Notes under the pieces: generated by a model
Databases searched by the model: none
Seen by the model: the letters and a program-made list of their open reading frames with translations, nothing else
Told to the model about the DNA's origin: nothing
Translations under genes and position numbers: made by a program
In this document: positions 18,486 to 31,718 of the stretch, one piece after another
Layout of the letters: each line of letters opens with the position of its first letter
Numbering within the stretch: the first letter of the stretch is position 1
DNA from: CAZNMF01 sp035547155
GTDB taxonomy: Bacteria > Acidobacteriota > Vicinamibacteria > Vicinamibacterales > SCN-69-37
Length of the DNA stretch: 64,000 nt
Reading direction: 5' to 3'
Assembly (NCBI GenBank): GCA_035547155.1
Contig: DASZVJ010000034.1
Location: forward strand, 1 to 64,000

Positions 18486-18809
18486 TTACGTCTCCTGGCG
18501 GCGCGTCCGCGGCAGCTTGACCGTGCGCCCGCCGGTTTTGCCGTCCGGGCGCGTCCACTCGATGAGGTGCTGAATCAGGTCCTGGAACACCGACGTGTCG
18601 AGCTCGTACCGAATCTCCTGCCCGCGGCGTTCGGTCGCGACGAGTCCCGCATCGCGCAGCACCGCCAGATGCCGGGAGATCGTCGGCCAGCTCGAGTGAA
18701 AGCGGTCGGCGATCTCGCCGGACGTGAGCGGTCCCGTTCGCAGGAGCCGCAGGATGTTCCGGCGCGTCTCATCCGCCAGCGCGCGAAACACGCGATTCGA
18801 TATGGTCAT
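18486..18809 (-). CDS. ArsR-family autorepressor (SdpR-like)
   Basis: Winged-helix repressor of the ArsR/SdpR type, 107 residues from the ATG at 18809, which has GGAG upstream. The upstream extension would overlap the putative operator. The helix-turn-helix contains RNILRLLRTGPLTSGEIADR and SWPTISRHLAVLRDAGLV; no metal-binding cysteine motif is present, so it is not an arsenic or metal sensor. It is followed without a gap by the SdpI-like gene. Autoregulation through the palindrome at 18839-18850 and titration by SdpI are inferred from the B. subtilis pair. Confidence 0.88.
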   Translation of the reverse strand: MTISNRVFRALADETRRNILRLLRTGPLTSGEIADRFHSSWPTISRHLAVLRDAGLVATERRGQEIRYELDTSVFQDLIQHLIEWTRPDGKTGGRTVKLPRTRRQET

Positions 18810-18838
18810 CGTCGTCTCCGAATATTGCGTGATTAGCA

Positions 18839-18850
18839 AATTAGCTAATT
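18839..18850. promoter_or_regulatory. Perfect 12-bp palindrome, candidate SdpR-like operator
   Basis: AATTAGCTAATT is a perfect palindrome in an AT-rich island, and ATTAGC is repeated just before it (18832-18837). It lies 30 bp upstream of the ArsR-type start at 18809. Position and symmetry suit an ArsR-family dimer. Confidence 0.65.
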
Positions 18851-18905
18851 ATGAGCAGCGAGTCAAGCCCGCGACTCGAGGGGGCGACCTGGGCGCGTTG
18901 GGCTG

Positions 18906-21362
18906 CTACTCCGATCGCAGCGCGATCAACGGGTCGACCTTCGTCGCGCGGCGGGCCGGGAGCAGACAGGCCAGCACGCCGACGACCGCCAGCACGGCCA
19001 CGACGACCGCAAACGTCCACGGATCGGTCGTCGTCACGCCGTAGATCTGATGCGCCATCAGCCGCGACAGCGCGTAGCTGGCGCCGATGCCGGCGAGGAC
19101 GCCGGCGGCGATCGGCCGCAGGCCGCGCAGCAGCATCATGCGCATGACGCCGCCCGGCTCGGCGCCGAGCGCGATGCGGATGCCGATGTCACGCGTCTGC
19201 AGCGACACGGTGTACGCCATGACGCTGAAGACGCCGATCGCGGCGAGCACGAGTCCCACGGCCGCGAACGTGCTCAGCAGGCCGACGCCGAATTTCGGCG
19301 CAGCGAATGCGTCGCGGTTGACGAGATCCTCGAGCGAGAGCACGTTCATCAGCGCGACGTCGTGATCGACGGCCCACACCTGCTGCATGACGCCGTGTTG
19401 CAGCGACATCGGATCGACGCTTGTCTTGACGATCATCGCGGCCGTGGGCAGCGCGGAGAGCGTGTACGGCACGAAGGCCTGCGGCTGCACGTCGTCTTCG
19501 ACGCCGGCATTGCGCGCGTCGCCCACCACGCCGACGATCTCGAACGGCGCGCGCTGGTCCGGCGGGCTCATCTGATCGAGCAGCGCGAACGTGACGGTCC
19601 GTCCAATGGGAGTCGCACCGCCCAGGAACGTCTGCGCGAACCGCTCGTTGACGACGGCGAACCGGCGCGCGCCGTCGATGTCCGGCGCGGTGAGCAGACG
19701 GCCAGCGACGAGCGACATGCCGAGCGCGCGGAAATAGTCCTCCCCGACGAGCTCGATCGCCGCGCGCCACGTGCCCGTCGGCGACGTGCCCGGAATCGAG
19801 AGCGGCGATCCGAAGCTGCGCACGATCGGCGGCGCGACGGACGGCGAGACGGCGGCGACGCCGGGCAGCGTGCGGACCTTGTCGACGACCTGCCGCACGA
19901 ATTGCGTCCGCTGCGCCGGCGTTCGCGTCTGATCCTGCGGAAATTCGAACTGGCCGACGAGCACGTTCGACGGATTCAATCCCAGATCGATGTCCTGCAG
20001 CACGAACAGCGTGCGCATCATCAGGCCGGCGCCGACGAGCAGCACGATCGCCAGCGTCACCTGCACCGCCACGAGCAGCGTCCGCAGCCACGCGTGCCCG
20101 GCCCGCAGCCCGACGCCCTTGCCGGTGCTCATCAATCGCGCCTGGAGATTGCCGCGCGCGGCACGCCACGCCGGCACGAATCCGCACAACAGCGTGACCA
20201 GCAGCGTGACGCCGATCGTCGCGTAGAGCGCCTGATGGCTGAAGCGAATCTCGACCTCGGCCGGCAGCGCGTCGACCGGAATCGCGGCCTTGACCCACTG
20301 CATGCCCGCGTACGCGAAGAGGCCGCCGATGGCCGTGCCGATGACAGCCAGCACGAAGCTCTCCGTCAGCAGCAGCGACATCAGCCGCGTCCGTGACGCG
20401 CCGAGGCCGGCGCGCAGTGCCAGCTCGGTCTCCCGCGCGGCCGCGCGCGCCAGCAGCAGATTCGCGACGTTGCTGCACGCGATCAGCAGCAGCATCGCGA
20501 CCGCGCCGATGAGGATGTAGACCATCTCCTTGAGGCTCGCCGACGTGTACGCGTCGGCGAGCGTCATCACCGTCACCGTGAACTGCGGCGGATACCGGTT
20601 CGGATAGAGCCGCGCCTGATTGTGCGCGATGACGTCGACGTTCGCGGCGGCCTGCTCCTTCGTCACGCCGGGCTTCAGCACGGCGTACGTCCACACGAAC
20701 AACGGCTGCGCGGCCGGACCGCCGATCAACGTCGCCGTCGACTCCGCCGTGATCGTCGCCGGAAAGAACACGTCCGCGCCGTGCAGCAGGAATCGCGGGG
20801 GCAGCACGGCAATCAACGTCCGGTACGTGCCGTTGATCTTCAGCGTCGTGCCGATCACGTGTGGATCGCGATTGAACCGCTCTTTCCACAGACGATCACT
20901 CATGAGAAAGGTCGGCGGCGCCCCAGGCGCACCGTCGGCGTCGGTCATCGTGCGGCCGAGCACGGGCCTGACGCCGAGCGCGGACGGCGCGTGCGGATCG
21001 ATGAGCGCACCGCGCACGCGGTACGTCGCGTTCTCGAGGTTGTAGAGCGCTTCGAAGCTCGCACCGCCCAGCACCGCACTGAACACGCGGTTCTGCGCGC
21101 GGTAGTCGACGAACTCCGGTGCCGGATACCACGCCGATCGGCCGGGCTGGTTCGGCGCCTGAATGTAGAAATGGACGACGCGCGACGGATTCTCGAACGG
21201 GAACGTGTTGACCAGCACGCTGTAGACGACGCTGAAGATGACGGCCGTCGCGCCGATGCCGAGCGACAACGCGAGCAACGCCAGCGCGACCGACCCGCGA
21301 TCCCGAAGCAGACTGCGGACCGCGTCCCGCACATCACGCCCGATCCATCCCAAGCCGTTCAT
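18906..21362 (-). CDS. ADOP-family ABC transporter permease (no PadR partner)
   Basis: Second permease of the ADOP family, 818 residues. The layout is one N-terminal helix (about 27-45), a periplasmic MacB-like domain (about 50-260), three helices with the motif LLLIACSNVANLLLARAA, a second periplasmic domain (about 440-670), and a last FtsX block ending LPARRATKVDPLIALRSE. It lacks the PadR-linked N-terminal segment and has no regulator beside it. It shares little sequence with the copy at 3639 outside the motifs, so the copies are old paralogs. Substrate unknown. Confidence 0.9.
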   Translation of the reverse strand: MNGLGWIGRDVRDAVRSLLRDRGSVALALLALSLGIGATAVIFSVVYSVLVNTFPFENPSRVVHFYIQAPNQPGRSAWYPAPEFVDYRAQNRVFSAVLGGASFEALYNLENATYRVRGALIDPHAPSALGVRPVLGRTMTDADGAPGAPPTFLMSDRLWKERFNRDPHVIGTTLKINGTYRTLIAVLPPRFLLHGADVFFPATITAESTATLIGGPAAQPLFVWTYAVLKPGVTKEQAAANVDVIAHNQARLYPNRYPPQFTVTVMTLADAYTSASLKEMVYILIGAVAMLLLIACSNVANLLLARAAARETELALRAGLGASRTRLMSLLLTESFVLAVIGTAIGGLFAYAGMQWVKAAIPVDALPAEVEIRFSHQALYATIGVTLLVTLLCGFVPAWRAARGNLQARLMSTGKGVGLRAGHAWLRTLLVAVQVTLAIVLLVGAGLMMRTLFVLQDIDLGLNPSNVLVGQFEFPQDQTRTPAQRTQFVRQVVDKVRTLPGVAAVSPSVAPPIVRSFGSPLSIPGTSPTGTWRAAIELVGEDYFRALGMSLVAGRLLTAPDIDGARRFAVVNERFAQTFLGGATPIGRTVTFALLDQMSPPDQRAPFEIVGVVGDARNAGVEDDVQPQAFVPYTLSALPTAAMIVKTSVDPMSLQHGVMQQVWAVDHDVALMNVLSLEDLVNRDAFAAPKFGVGLLSTFAAVGLVLAAIGVFSVMAYTVSLQTRDIGIRIALGAEPGGVMRMMLLRGLRPIAAGVLAGIGASYALSRLMAHQIYGVTTTDPWTFAVVVAVLAVVGVLACLLPARRATKVDPLIALRSE

Positions 21363-21457
21363 CGAAGGCTCCTCTCCGAGGACGTCGACGACTTACCCGT
21401 GGTGTGGTTGTGCGACTGAAGACGGAAGGATAGACGATTTGGGGAGGAAAATGGTCG

Positions 21458-22099
21458 CTACCTGCCTGCCAGCAACGCGTTCACCGCGTCCAGCTCGTCG
21501 CGCGTGATCGTGTGGCCCATGCCGGGATAGATGCGCTCGTCGACGGCCGCGCCGAGGCGGCGCAGCACGGTTGTCGATTCGTGGACGCGCTCGAGCGGGA
21601 TGTGCGCGTCGACGTCGCTGCACCCGATGAACACCGGCGTGCCGTCGAGCGAGCCCGAGTAATCGCGCGGCGTGCCGGGCGGGCCGATCAATCCGCCTGA
21701 TAACGCCGCGACCGCCGCGTATCGCCGGGCATGACGCGCGACGAACTCCAGCGACAGGCACGCGCCCTGCGAGAATCCCATCAGCGCGACGCGCTCCGCG
21801 GGCACGCCGTGATTGGCCAAATCGTCGATCGACGTGGCGATCAGACGCAGCGCTGACGTGAGGCTCGGTTCGTTCTCCTGGATCGGCGCGAGGAACGTCT
21901 GCGGATACCACGTGTGCCCTGCGGCCTGCGGCGCGAGGAACGCGACATCTGCCGCACGCACCTCGCGCGACAAGCCAAGAATGTCCTCGGCCGACGCGCC
22001 GCGGCCGTGCAGCAGGATCACGACCAGCCGCGCGCCGGCGACTGGCGCACCGGCGTGGAGCACGCTCGCGTCGGCATGGGGATCAGATCGTTGGTGCAT
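21458..22099 (-). CDS. Phospholipase/carboxylesterase (alpha/beta hydrolase)
   Basis: Cytoplasmic serine esterase of the phospholipase/carboxylesterase type, 213 residues, normal length. It shows LVVILLHGRGASAEDIL (oxyanion region), the nucleophile elbow GFSQGACLS, the acid near CSDVDAHIP and the catalytic histidine in GMGHTIT. Start chosen at 22099 because GAGGAG lies just upstream and homology begins there. It overlaps the 3' end of the truncated dioxygenase gene by 17 bp, as in intact mhq-type operons where an esterase accompanies the dioxygenase. Confidence 0.87.
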   Translation of the reverse strand: MHQRSDPHADASVLHAGAPVAGARLVVILLHGRGASAEDILGLSREVRAADVAFLAPQAAGHTWYPQTFLAPIQENEPSLTSALRLIATSIDDLANHGVPAERVALMGFSQGACLSLEFVARHARRYAAVAALSGGLIGPPGTPRDYSGSLDGTPVFIGCSDVDAHIPLERVHESTTVLRRLGAAVDERIYPGMGHTITRDELDAVNALLAGR

Positions 22100-22889
22100 G
22101 AGTCTCCTCGGTCGTCTTCTGATGCGGCAGCACGAGCGGCGGCAGCGTTCGCTCGAGCCTCGCACGATGCGGCTCGACCTGCGGCGGCAGCAACAGCCGC
22201 TCACCCAGATGCTCCGGCGCTTCGTCAATCGCAAAGCCTGGCGGATCCGTCGCGATCTCGAACAGGATGCTGCCAGGCTCACGATAGTAGATCGAATGGA
22301 AGTAAGTACGATCCATCACCGGCGACACGTGATGTCCGCCCGCGACGAGCCGCTTCCGCCATTCGCTCTGCTGCGCATCGTCCGGGGTCCGCCACGCGAT
22401 GTGATGCACCGTGCCCGCGCCAGGATTGCCGTATGACGCATGGGATGCGGACAGCACGTCGACCAACGCTCTACCTTCATCGCCTGGCGCCTCGAATCTG
22501 AGACGATCGCCCTCGTGGCCGATCGCGCGGAATCCCATGACATCGGTCAGCAACGCGGCGGTCGGCTCGTGCGTGGCTTCGAGCAATGTCGCGCTGTGGA
22601 AGCCTGAAATGGCTGCGTCGACTGGAACGCCACCGCGCAGCCACGCGTCGCCGGGGCGCGCACGATCGGTGGCGACGAGCTCGAGCGGCAGGCCGTCCGG
22701 ATCGGCGACGCGCAGAACCGGCTCGCCGAAACGCGTACCGGCATTCTCGACGGGAACACCCGCGCGCGTGAGACGATCGCGCCAGTACTCGAGCGACCCC
22801 TTGGGCACGGCAAAGCTGGTCGCCGATACCTGGCCGGCACCGACGCTGCCGCGCGGCACACCCGGCCACGGAGGTGCTGACGGAGACAC
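22083..22889 (-). pseudogene. Ring-cleaving dioxygenase (VOC), N-terminus missing
   Basis: C-terminal three quarters of a two-module VOC ring-cleaving dioxygenase of the MhqO type, 268 residues against about 310-320 usual. Homology starts at WPGVPRGSVGAGQVSATSFA, which is normally about 70 residues in; the first beta strands, with the GLHHVT region, are absent. The second module keeps possible metal ligands in FHSATLL, VHHIAW and FEIATD, so the remnant may fold but is unlikely to be normal. The first codon is a GTG at 22889 that lies inside the neighbouring hxlR fragment. An assembly error is an alternative explanation. Confidence 0.7.
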
Positions 22890-23110
22890 TGCGGCGCCTG
22901 GAACGCGACGGCCTCGTGACGCGACGGCCGGAGCCGCATCAGTCGACGGTCGAGTACTCGCTCACGCCGCTCGGCCAGAGCCTGGCCGGCCCGCTCGACG
23001 CGTTGCGCCGCTGGTCCGAAGAGCACGAGGCTGTCGTCGAAGACGCGCGACAGCGGTTCGACGCCGCGCGGGCCGCAGGCAAGCCGGCGGAAGGCCGCAT
23101 TCAGACGTGA
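22874..23110 (+). pseudogene. HxlR-family regulator, N-terminus missing
   Basis: C-terminal 78 residues of an HxlR-type winged-helix regulator. It begins at VLTETLRRLERDGLVTR, the end of the recognition helix and start of the wing, and continues through VEYSLTPLGQSL to a normal end. About 35-45 N-terminal residues, including the first helices, are absent, and no start with a binding site is seen. Its 5' end abuts the truncated dioxygenase head to head at about 22865-22875. It is not expected to bind DNA normally. Confidence 0.7.
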
Positions 23111-23137
23111 AGCAGTTGTGTCGTCGCGTGACGTAGG

Positions 23138-24358
23138 TTATCCGCGTCGCGGCTTCCACGTCACCGGCTCGATGCGCGGCAATCCGAACAGGTACGCCGC
23201 CGAGCCGATCAGCACGACGATCGCGGAGACCGCGAACGCCCACAGAAACTGACCGGTCCGGTCGACGACGACGCCAGTGATGGCCGGAGCGATGACGCCG
23301 GAGAGATTCGCGACGAAGTTCTGCAGGCCCGACCATTTGCCGGCCGCGAGCGGACCGGCGAGCGTCTGCGTGATCGCCCAGTGGCTCGACGCGAAGACGC
23401 CGTACGCCACGCACGCCAGCATCAGCAGCACCATCGACGTCGTGCGATCGGGCGCGATGGCAACGGCGACGACGATGGTCGCGATCGCGAGCCCGCCGCC
23501 GGCGCACGTCTTCCGCACGCGCGTCGGTGTCGCGCCGTTGGCGATCGCGCGATCGGACACCGCGCCGGCGATGACGCTCGTGACGGCCGTCACGAGGTAC
23601 GCAAGCGATCCGAGCGAGGCCATCTGCGTGAGCGAGAAGCCGCGCTCGCGCACGAGATAGAACGGCAGCCACGTGAGCAGGAAGTACCAGAAGTAGTTGC
23701 CGCAGAAGTGCCCGGTCACGCTCGCCCACGCCGCGGGCTGCGCGATGATCTCGCGCGCCGTCGGCACCATCGCCTGATGGCCGGGCGTGACGACGCGCGC
23801 CGGCATCCACTTCAGCCAGAGCGGCAGCCAGATCAAGCTGCCGATGCCGAGCACGACGAAGAACGGCCGCCAGCCATACCTCGCCATCAACAGGCCGCCA
23901 ACGAACGTGCCCAGTGCCGGGCCGAACTTCGTGCCGGCGTCAATCATCGCGTTCGGCAGTCCGCGCTGATGCTCGGCGACGTGCGTCGCCAGAATCTTCG
24001 AATAGCACGGATACGCGACGGACTCGCCGATGCCGAGCGCCAGCCGCAAGGCGATCAGCGCGGCGAATCCGCTCACGAGGCCGGTGGCGGCCGTCGCCAG
24101 CGACCACACGGCGAAGCCCGCGGCCAGCAGCAGGTTCTCGTCGAAGCGATCCACGAGCCAGCCGGAGACGAGCTGGAAGAGCGCGTACGTCCAGAAGAAC
24201 GAGGACAGCAGCACGCCGAGCTGCGACGCGGAGATGCCCATCTCGCGCTCGAGGATCGGCGCGGCGATCGAGAGATTGCCGCGATCGATGTAGTTGATCG
24301 CGACCGACACGACGAGCAGGATCACGATGCGCCACGGACGCCGCGAACGTTGAGCCAC
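23138..24358 (-). CDS. MFS transporter, anion:cation symporter type
   Basis: Twelve-helix major facilitator of the ACS (hexuronate/phthalate) type, 406 residues. It shows INYIDRGNLSIAAPIL in helix 1, the loop-2 motif GWLVDRFDENLLL, and LALGIGESVAYPCYSKI in helix 4. These transporters commonly import sugar acids. The start is a GTG at 24358 with GGAGG six bases upstream; the open frame extends a further 55 codons with no homology. It is divergent from the CBM9-like gene. Glucarate or a similar acid is possible because glucarate dehydratase lies in the same window, but it is 40 kb away. Confidence 0.82.
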   Translation of the reverse strand: MAQRSRRPWRIVILLVVSVAINYIDRGNLSIAAPILEREMGISASQLGVLLSSFFWTYALFQLVSGWLVDRFDENLLLAAGFAVWSLATAATGLVSGFAALIALRLALGIGESVAYPCYSKILATHVAEHQRGLPNAMIDAGTKFGPALGTFVGGLLMARYGWRPFFVVLGIGSLIWLPLWLKWMPARVVTPGHQAMVPTAREIIAQPAAWASVTGHFCGNYFWYFLLTWLPFYLVRERGFSLTQMASLGSLAYLVTAVTSVIAGAVSDRAIANGATPTRVRKTCAGGGLAIATIVVAVAIAPDRTTSMVLLMLACVAYGVFASSHWAITQTLAGPLAAGKWSGLQNFVANLSGVIAPAITGVVVDRTGQFLWAFAVSAIVVLIGSAAYLFGLPRIEPVTWKPRRG

Positions 24359-24525
24359 GTAGACCTCCGGATCGACGAACGCGCCTGGCGCGACGTGATG
24401 AGGGATGCGCGGAGAGCGTACACGATCGGCCCGCACGCGCGGGCGATCGGCGTGGATCGTCCCGATCGCGCGGGATGACGGATAATGTGATCCGCACGCC
24501 AGCCTGCCGTTCGCCGGAGTCACCG

Positions 24526-25353
24526 ATGACCGCGGATCGCTCGCGTTTTCCCGCCGTTCGTCTGCTGCTCGCGACTGCCCTGTGTGGCAGCCTGTCGCTC
24601 GCGCCCGCGTCCGTGTCGACGCGTGCGGCCGATCAAGCCCTTCTCGCGACGTGGCGTACCGCCAGCATCACGATCGATGGCTCGCTCGCGGACTGGACGC
24701 AGTTGACGCGCGTCGGCCAGGGCCCGCTCGTCGGCGCTCAGAACGACGACCACTCGCTGTATCTCGCCGTGGCCTCGAGCGACGCGACCGTCCGTCCGCA
24801 GCTCGCGACCGGCCTCGTCGTCTGGATCGACCGCGCGGGCGGCAAGGCGCAGACGTTCGGCCTCCGGCTCGAAGGCCTGACGCGCCGGGCGCTGCCGGGC
24901 GCGGCACCGGACGCCGCGTCCAGCGGCGATCTGGAGCCCGGATCGCAGACGCTCGACGACTGCGATCTGCTCGGTCCGGCGAAGAATCAACGCCGCCTCA
25001 TCGATCGCCCGGCCGACGTCGGCATCGCGCTCGCGTCCGGGTTCGAGAATCATCTGGTGATCTACGAGCTGAAGCTGCCGCTCGCCAGGACCGACGCGAC
25101 GCCGTACGCCGTCGACGCAGGATCCGGCACCACGATCGCGATCGGGCTCGAGACGCCGGCCGATCCGAAGCTGCCGAAGCGGCGCGATCGCCTCGACAAC
25201 CCGACATCGACGAACCCGTGGGTCAACGATCCGTACGGCGGCTACTTCAACCCGCCGCCGCCGACGAACAGCGGATCGCAGCCGCCGAAGGAGAAACGGA
25301 TCAAACCGATGACGCTGGTGTGGGCGGCGGTGCGTCTGGCGTCTGCGCCGTGA
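24526..25353 (+). CDS. Secreted CBM9/DOMON-like protein
   Basis: Predicted exported protein of 275 residues from the ATG at 24526 (GGAG upstream). A signal peptide (about 1-35, ending VSTRAADQA) is followed by a domain resembling CBM9-like sugar- or heme-binding domains: ITIDGSLADWTQLTRVGQGP, then HSLYLAVASSDATVR and a late ENHLVIYELKLPL. The tail is rich in proline and carries no enzyme motif. It is convergent with the response-regulator gene. The ligand is unknown. Confidence 0.7.
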   Translation: MTADRSRFPAVRLLLATALCGSLSLAPASVSTRAADQALLATWRTASITIDGSLADWTQLTRVGQGPLVGAQNDDHSLYLAVASSDATVRPQLATGLVVWIDRAGGKAQTFGLRLEGLTRRALPGAAPDAASSGDLEPGSQTLDDCDLLGPAKNQRRLIDRPADVGIALASGFENHLVIYELKLPLARTDATPYAVDAGSGTTIAIGLETPADPKLPKRRDRLDNPTSTNPWVNDPYGGYFNPPPPTNSGSQPPKEKRIKPMTLVWAAVRLASAP

Positions 25354-25371
25354 CCGCCTCGTGCGGATCGA

Positions 25372-25779
25372 TCAGCAGACCGGCTCCGACATCCCCGGCT
25401 CCGGCCGATCGATCCCGAGAATCGCGGCGAGCTGATCGGCAAGCTGATCCGGCAGAATCGGCTTCGCGATGAACGCGTCGAAGCCGGCGCGCAGCGCGCT
25501 CTCGCGCTCGTCGGGCAGCGCGTGCGCGGTGAGCGCGACGATGGGCACGTGCGTGAACGCCGGATCCATCTTGAGCACGCCCAGCGCCTCGATGCCCGTC
25601 AGCCCGGGCATCCGGATGTCGAGCAGCACGATGTCGGGCCTGTGACGGCGAGCGGCGTCGACGGCCGCGCGGCCGTCGAACGCGGTGACGACGCGAAAGC
25701 CGAAGAAGCGCAGCCCCACCGAGTACATCTCACAGGCATCGACGTAATCGTCCGCGAGCAGCACGAGCGGTCTGTCCAT
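25372..25779 (-). CDS. Single-domain response regulator
   Basis: CheY-like receiver of 135 residues with no output domain. Acidic pocket D10/D11, phospho-acceptor D54 (VLLDIRMPG), the switch threonine in VALTAHALPD and the lysine of AKP are all present. It starts 3 bp after the REC-kinase gene and is the third gene of the phosphorelay operon. It probably acts as a phosphate sink or protein-interaction output of the two kinases. Confidence 0.9.
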   Translation of the reverse strand: MDRPLVLLADDYVDACEMYSVGLRFFGFRVVTAFDGRAAVDAARRHRPDIVLLDIRMPGLTGIEALGVLKMDPAFTHVPIVALTAHALPDERESALRAGFDAFIAKPILPDQLADQLAAILGIDRPEPGMSEPVC

Positions 25780-25782
25780 GCG

Positions 25783-27072
25783 TTACAACCCCGACGCCAC
25801 CGCGGGCGCGCTCTCGCCGGACGGCGCGTCCACGCCGGCAGTCATCGCAGGCACGCGCACGATGAACGTCGCGCCCGCATCGGTACCCGCGCTCCACGCG
25901 CGGATCGTGCCGCCGTGCAGCTCGACGAGCTGCCGCGTGATCGCCAGTCCCAGCCCGAGCCCGGCCGTGCCGCTCGTCGAGATGCCGCGCTCCTGGCGAA
26001 AGCGCTCGAAGACGTGCGGCAGGAACGCCGGGCTGATGCCGCGGCCGTTGTCCTGCACGACGATCTCCACGCAGCCCTCGACCATGCGAATGTCGGCCGC
26101 CACGCGGCCTCCTTCGGGCGTGAACTTGACGGCGTTGTGCAGGAGATTCCAGAGCACCTGCTGCAGGCGCCGGTCGTCGCCCGCGACAGCGCGCAGATCG
26201 GGGGAGACCGCAGCGACGAGCGCCACGCCTTTCCGATCCGCCGCCGGTTGCAGCTCTCGAAGCGTCGTCTGCAGCAGCTGGCCCAAATCCACGCGATCCA
26301 TCTCGAGACGCAGCGTGCCGGACGTGAGCCGGCTCATGTCGAGCAAATCGTCGATCAGCTTCGCCTGCAGCTCGGCGTTTCGGCGGACCGTGGCAAGTGC
26401 GAGCTGGACGTCGCGCGCGCCCATGCCGGTCTCGAGCATCGACAGCCAGCCGAGGATGACGTTCATCGGCGTCCGCAGCTCGTGACTCAGCGATGCGAGG
26501 AAGTCATCCTTCAAACGGCTCTGACGCTCGGCCTCGTCCCTCGCGGCCACCAATGCCGCGGTGCGCTCGCGGACGCGGCGCTCCAGCTCCTGGTTCGCTT
26601 CCTCCAGCGCGGCCTGCACACGCTCGCGTTCCGCGATCTCCGCCTGCAGCGCTTCGGCGAGACGCGACAGCTCGCGCGTCTTCGTGAAGATGTCGACGAA
26701 CACGCCGACCTTCGAGCGGAGGATCTCCGCGTCGATCGGCTTGCTCAGATAGTCGACGGCGCCGGCACCGTAGCCCTGGAGCACGTCGCGATCGTCCACC
26801 GTGTGCGCGGTCAGCAGCAGGATCGGCACGTGCTGCAGCCGCTTCCGCTGTTTGATGAGCGTCGCGAGCTCGATGCCGCTCATGTCCGGCATCCGGATGT
26901 CGAGGACGATGGCCGCGAACTCGTGGCTGAGCAGCGCCAGCAGCGCCTCGTCGGCCGACGTCGCGCGGACGAGCGCACAGTCGAGCTGGCCCAGCATGAC
27001 CTCCAGCGCGTCGAGGTTGCGCGGCTGATCGTCGACGATCAGCACCTTCGGGACGTCGGCGGGTGTCGTCAT
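25783..27072 (-). CDS. Hybrid REC-histidine kinase
   Basis: Soluble sensor kinase of 429 residues with its receiver at the front. REC spans about 8-125 (phospho-acceptor D58 in VLDIRMPDMSG), a coiled coil lies at about 130-185, the HisKA H-box ASLSHELRTP has H197, and the HATPase region carries NLLHNAVKFTPEGG and GLGLGLAIT. The start at 27072 (MTTPADV) follows the stop of the HAMP kinase by 7 bp. Input is probably phosphate on its own receiver from the large kinase. The output for the operon is unknown, since no DNA-binding regulator is present. Confidence 0.9.
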   Translation of the reverse strand: MTTPADVPKVLIVDDQPRNLDALEVMLGQLDCALVRATSADEALLALLSHEFAAIVLDIRMPDMSGIELATLIKQRKRLQHVPILLLTAHTVDDRDVLQGYGAGAVDYLSKPIDAEILRSKVGVFVDIFTKTRELSRLAEALQAEIAERERVQAALEEANQELERRVRERTAALVAARDEAERQSRLKDDFLASLSHELRTPMNVILGWLSMLETGMGARDVQLALATVRRNAELQAKLIDDLLDMSRLTSGTLRLEMDRVDLGQLLQTTLRELQPAADRKGVALVAAVSPDLRAVAGDDRRLQQVLWNLLHNAVKFTPEGGRVAADIRMVEGCVEIVVQDNGRGISPAFLPHVFERFRQERGISTSGTAGLGLGLAITRQLVELHGGTIRAWSAGTDAGATFIVRVPAMTAGVDAPSGESAPAVASGL

Positions 27073-27079
27073 CCGCGGG

Positions 27080-31444
<4,365 letters not shown>

Positions 31445-31718
31445 GGTCGGCCTCCGACGTGACGCTGGGGAGAGCGCGCTTCGACGAGTGGCGCACGAAC
31501 GCCGGCTGGGGAGGGCCGGACTGCGATCGCCGAAGACGCTCCGGCCATCCTACTCAGGGAATGGCCGAAGCGCCAGTACCGAATGGACCGTCCACACCGG
31601 CGAGCTCACGTCGAGCGCCGGTCCGCGGATGCTCCGTCGCGCGCCCGTTACCGGAGTGTCGAGGCTGACGCTGCTGCCTGCCGTGGCGGTCCGCCGGCGC
31701 GCAGAGAAAAGTCGTCGC

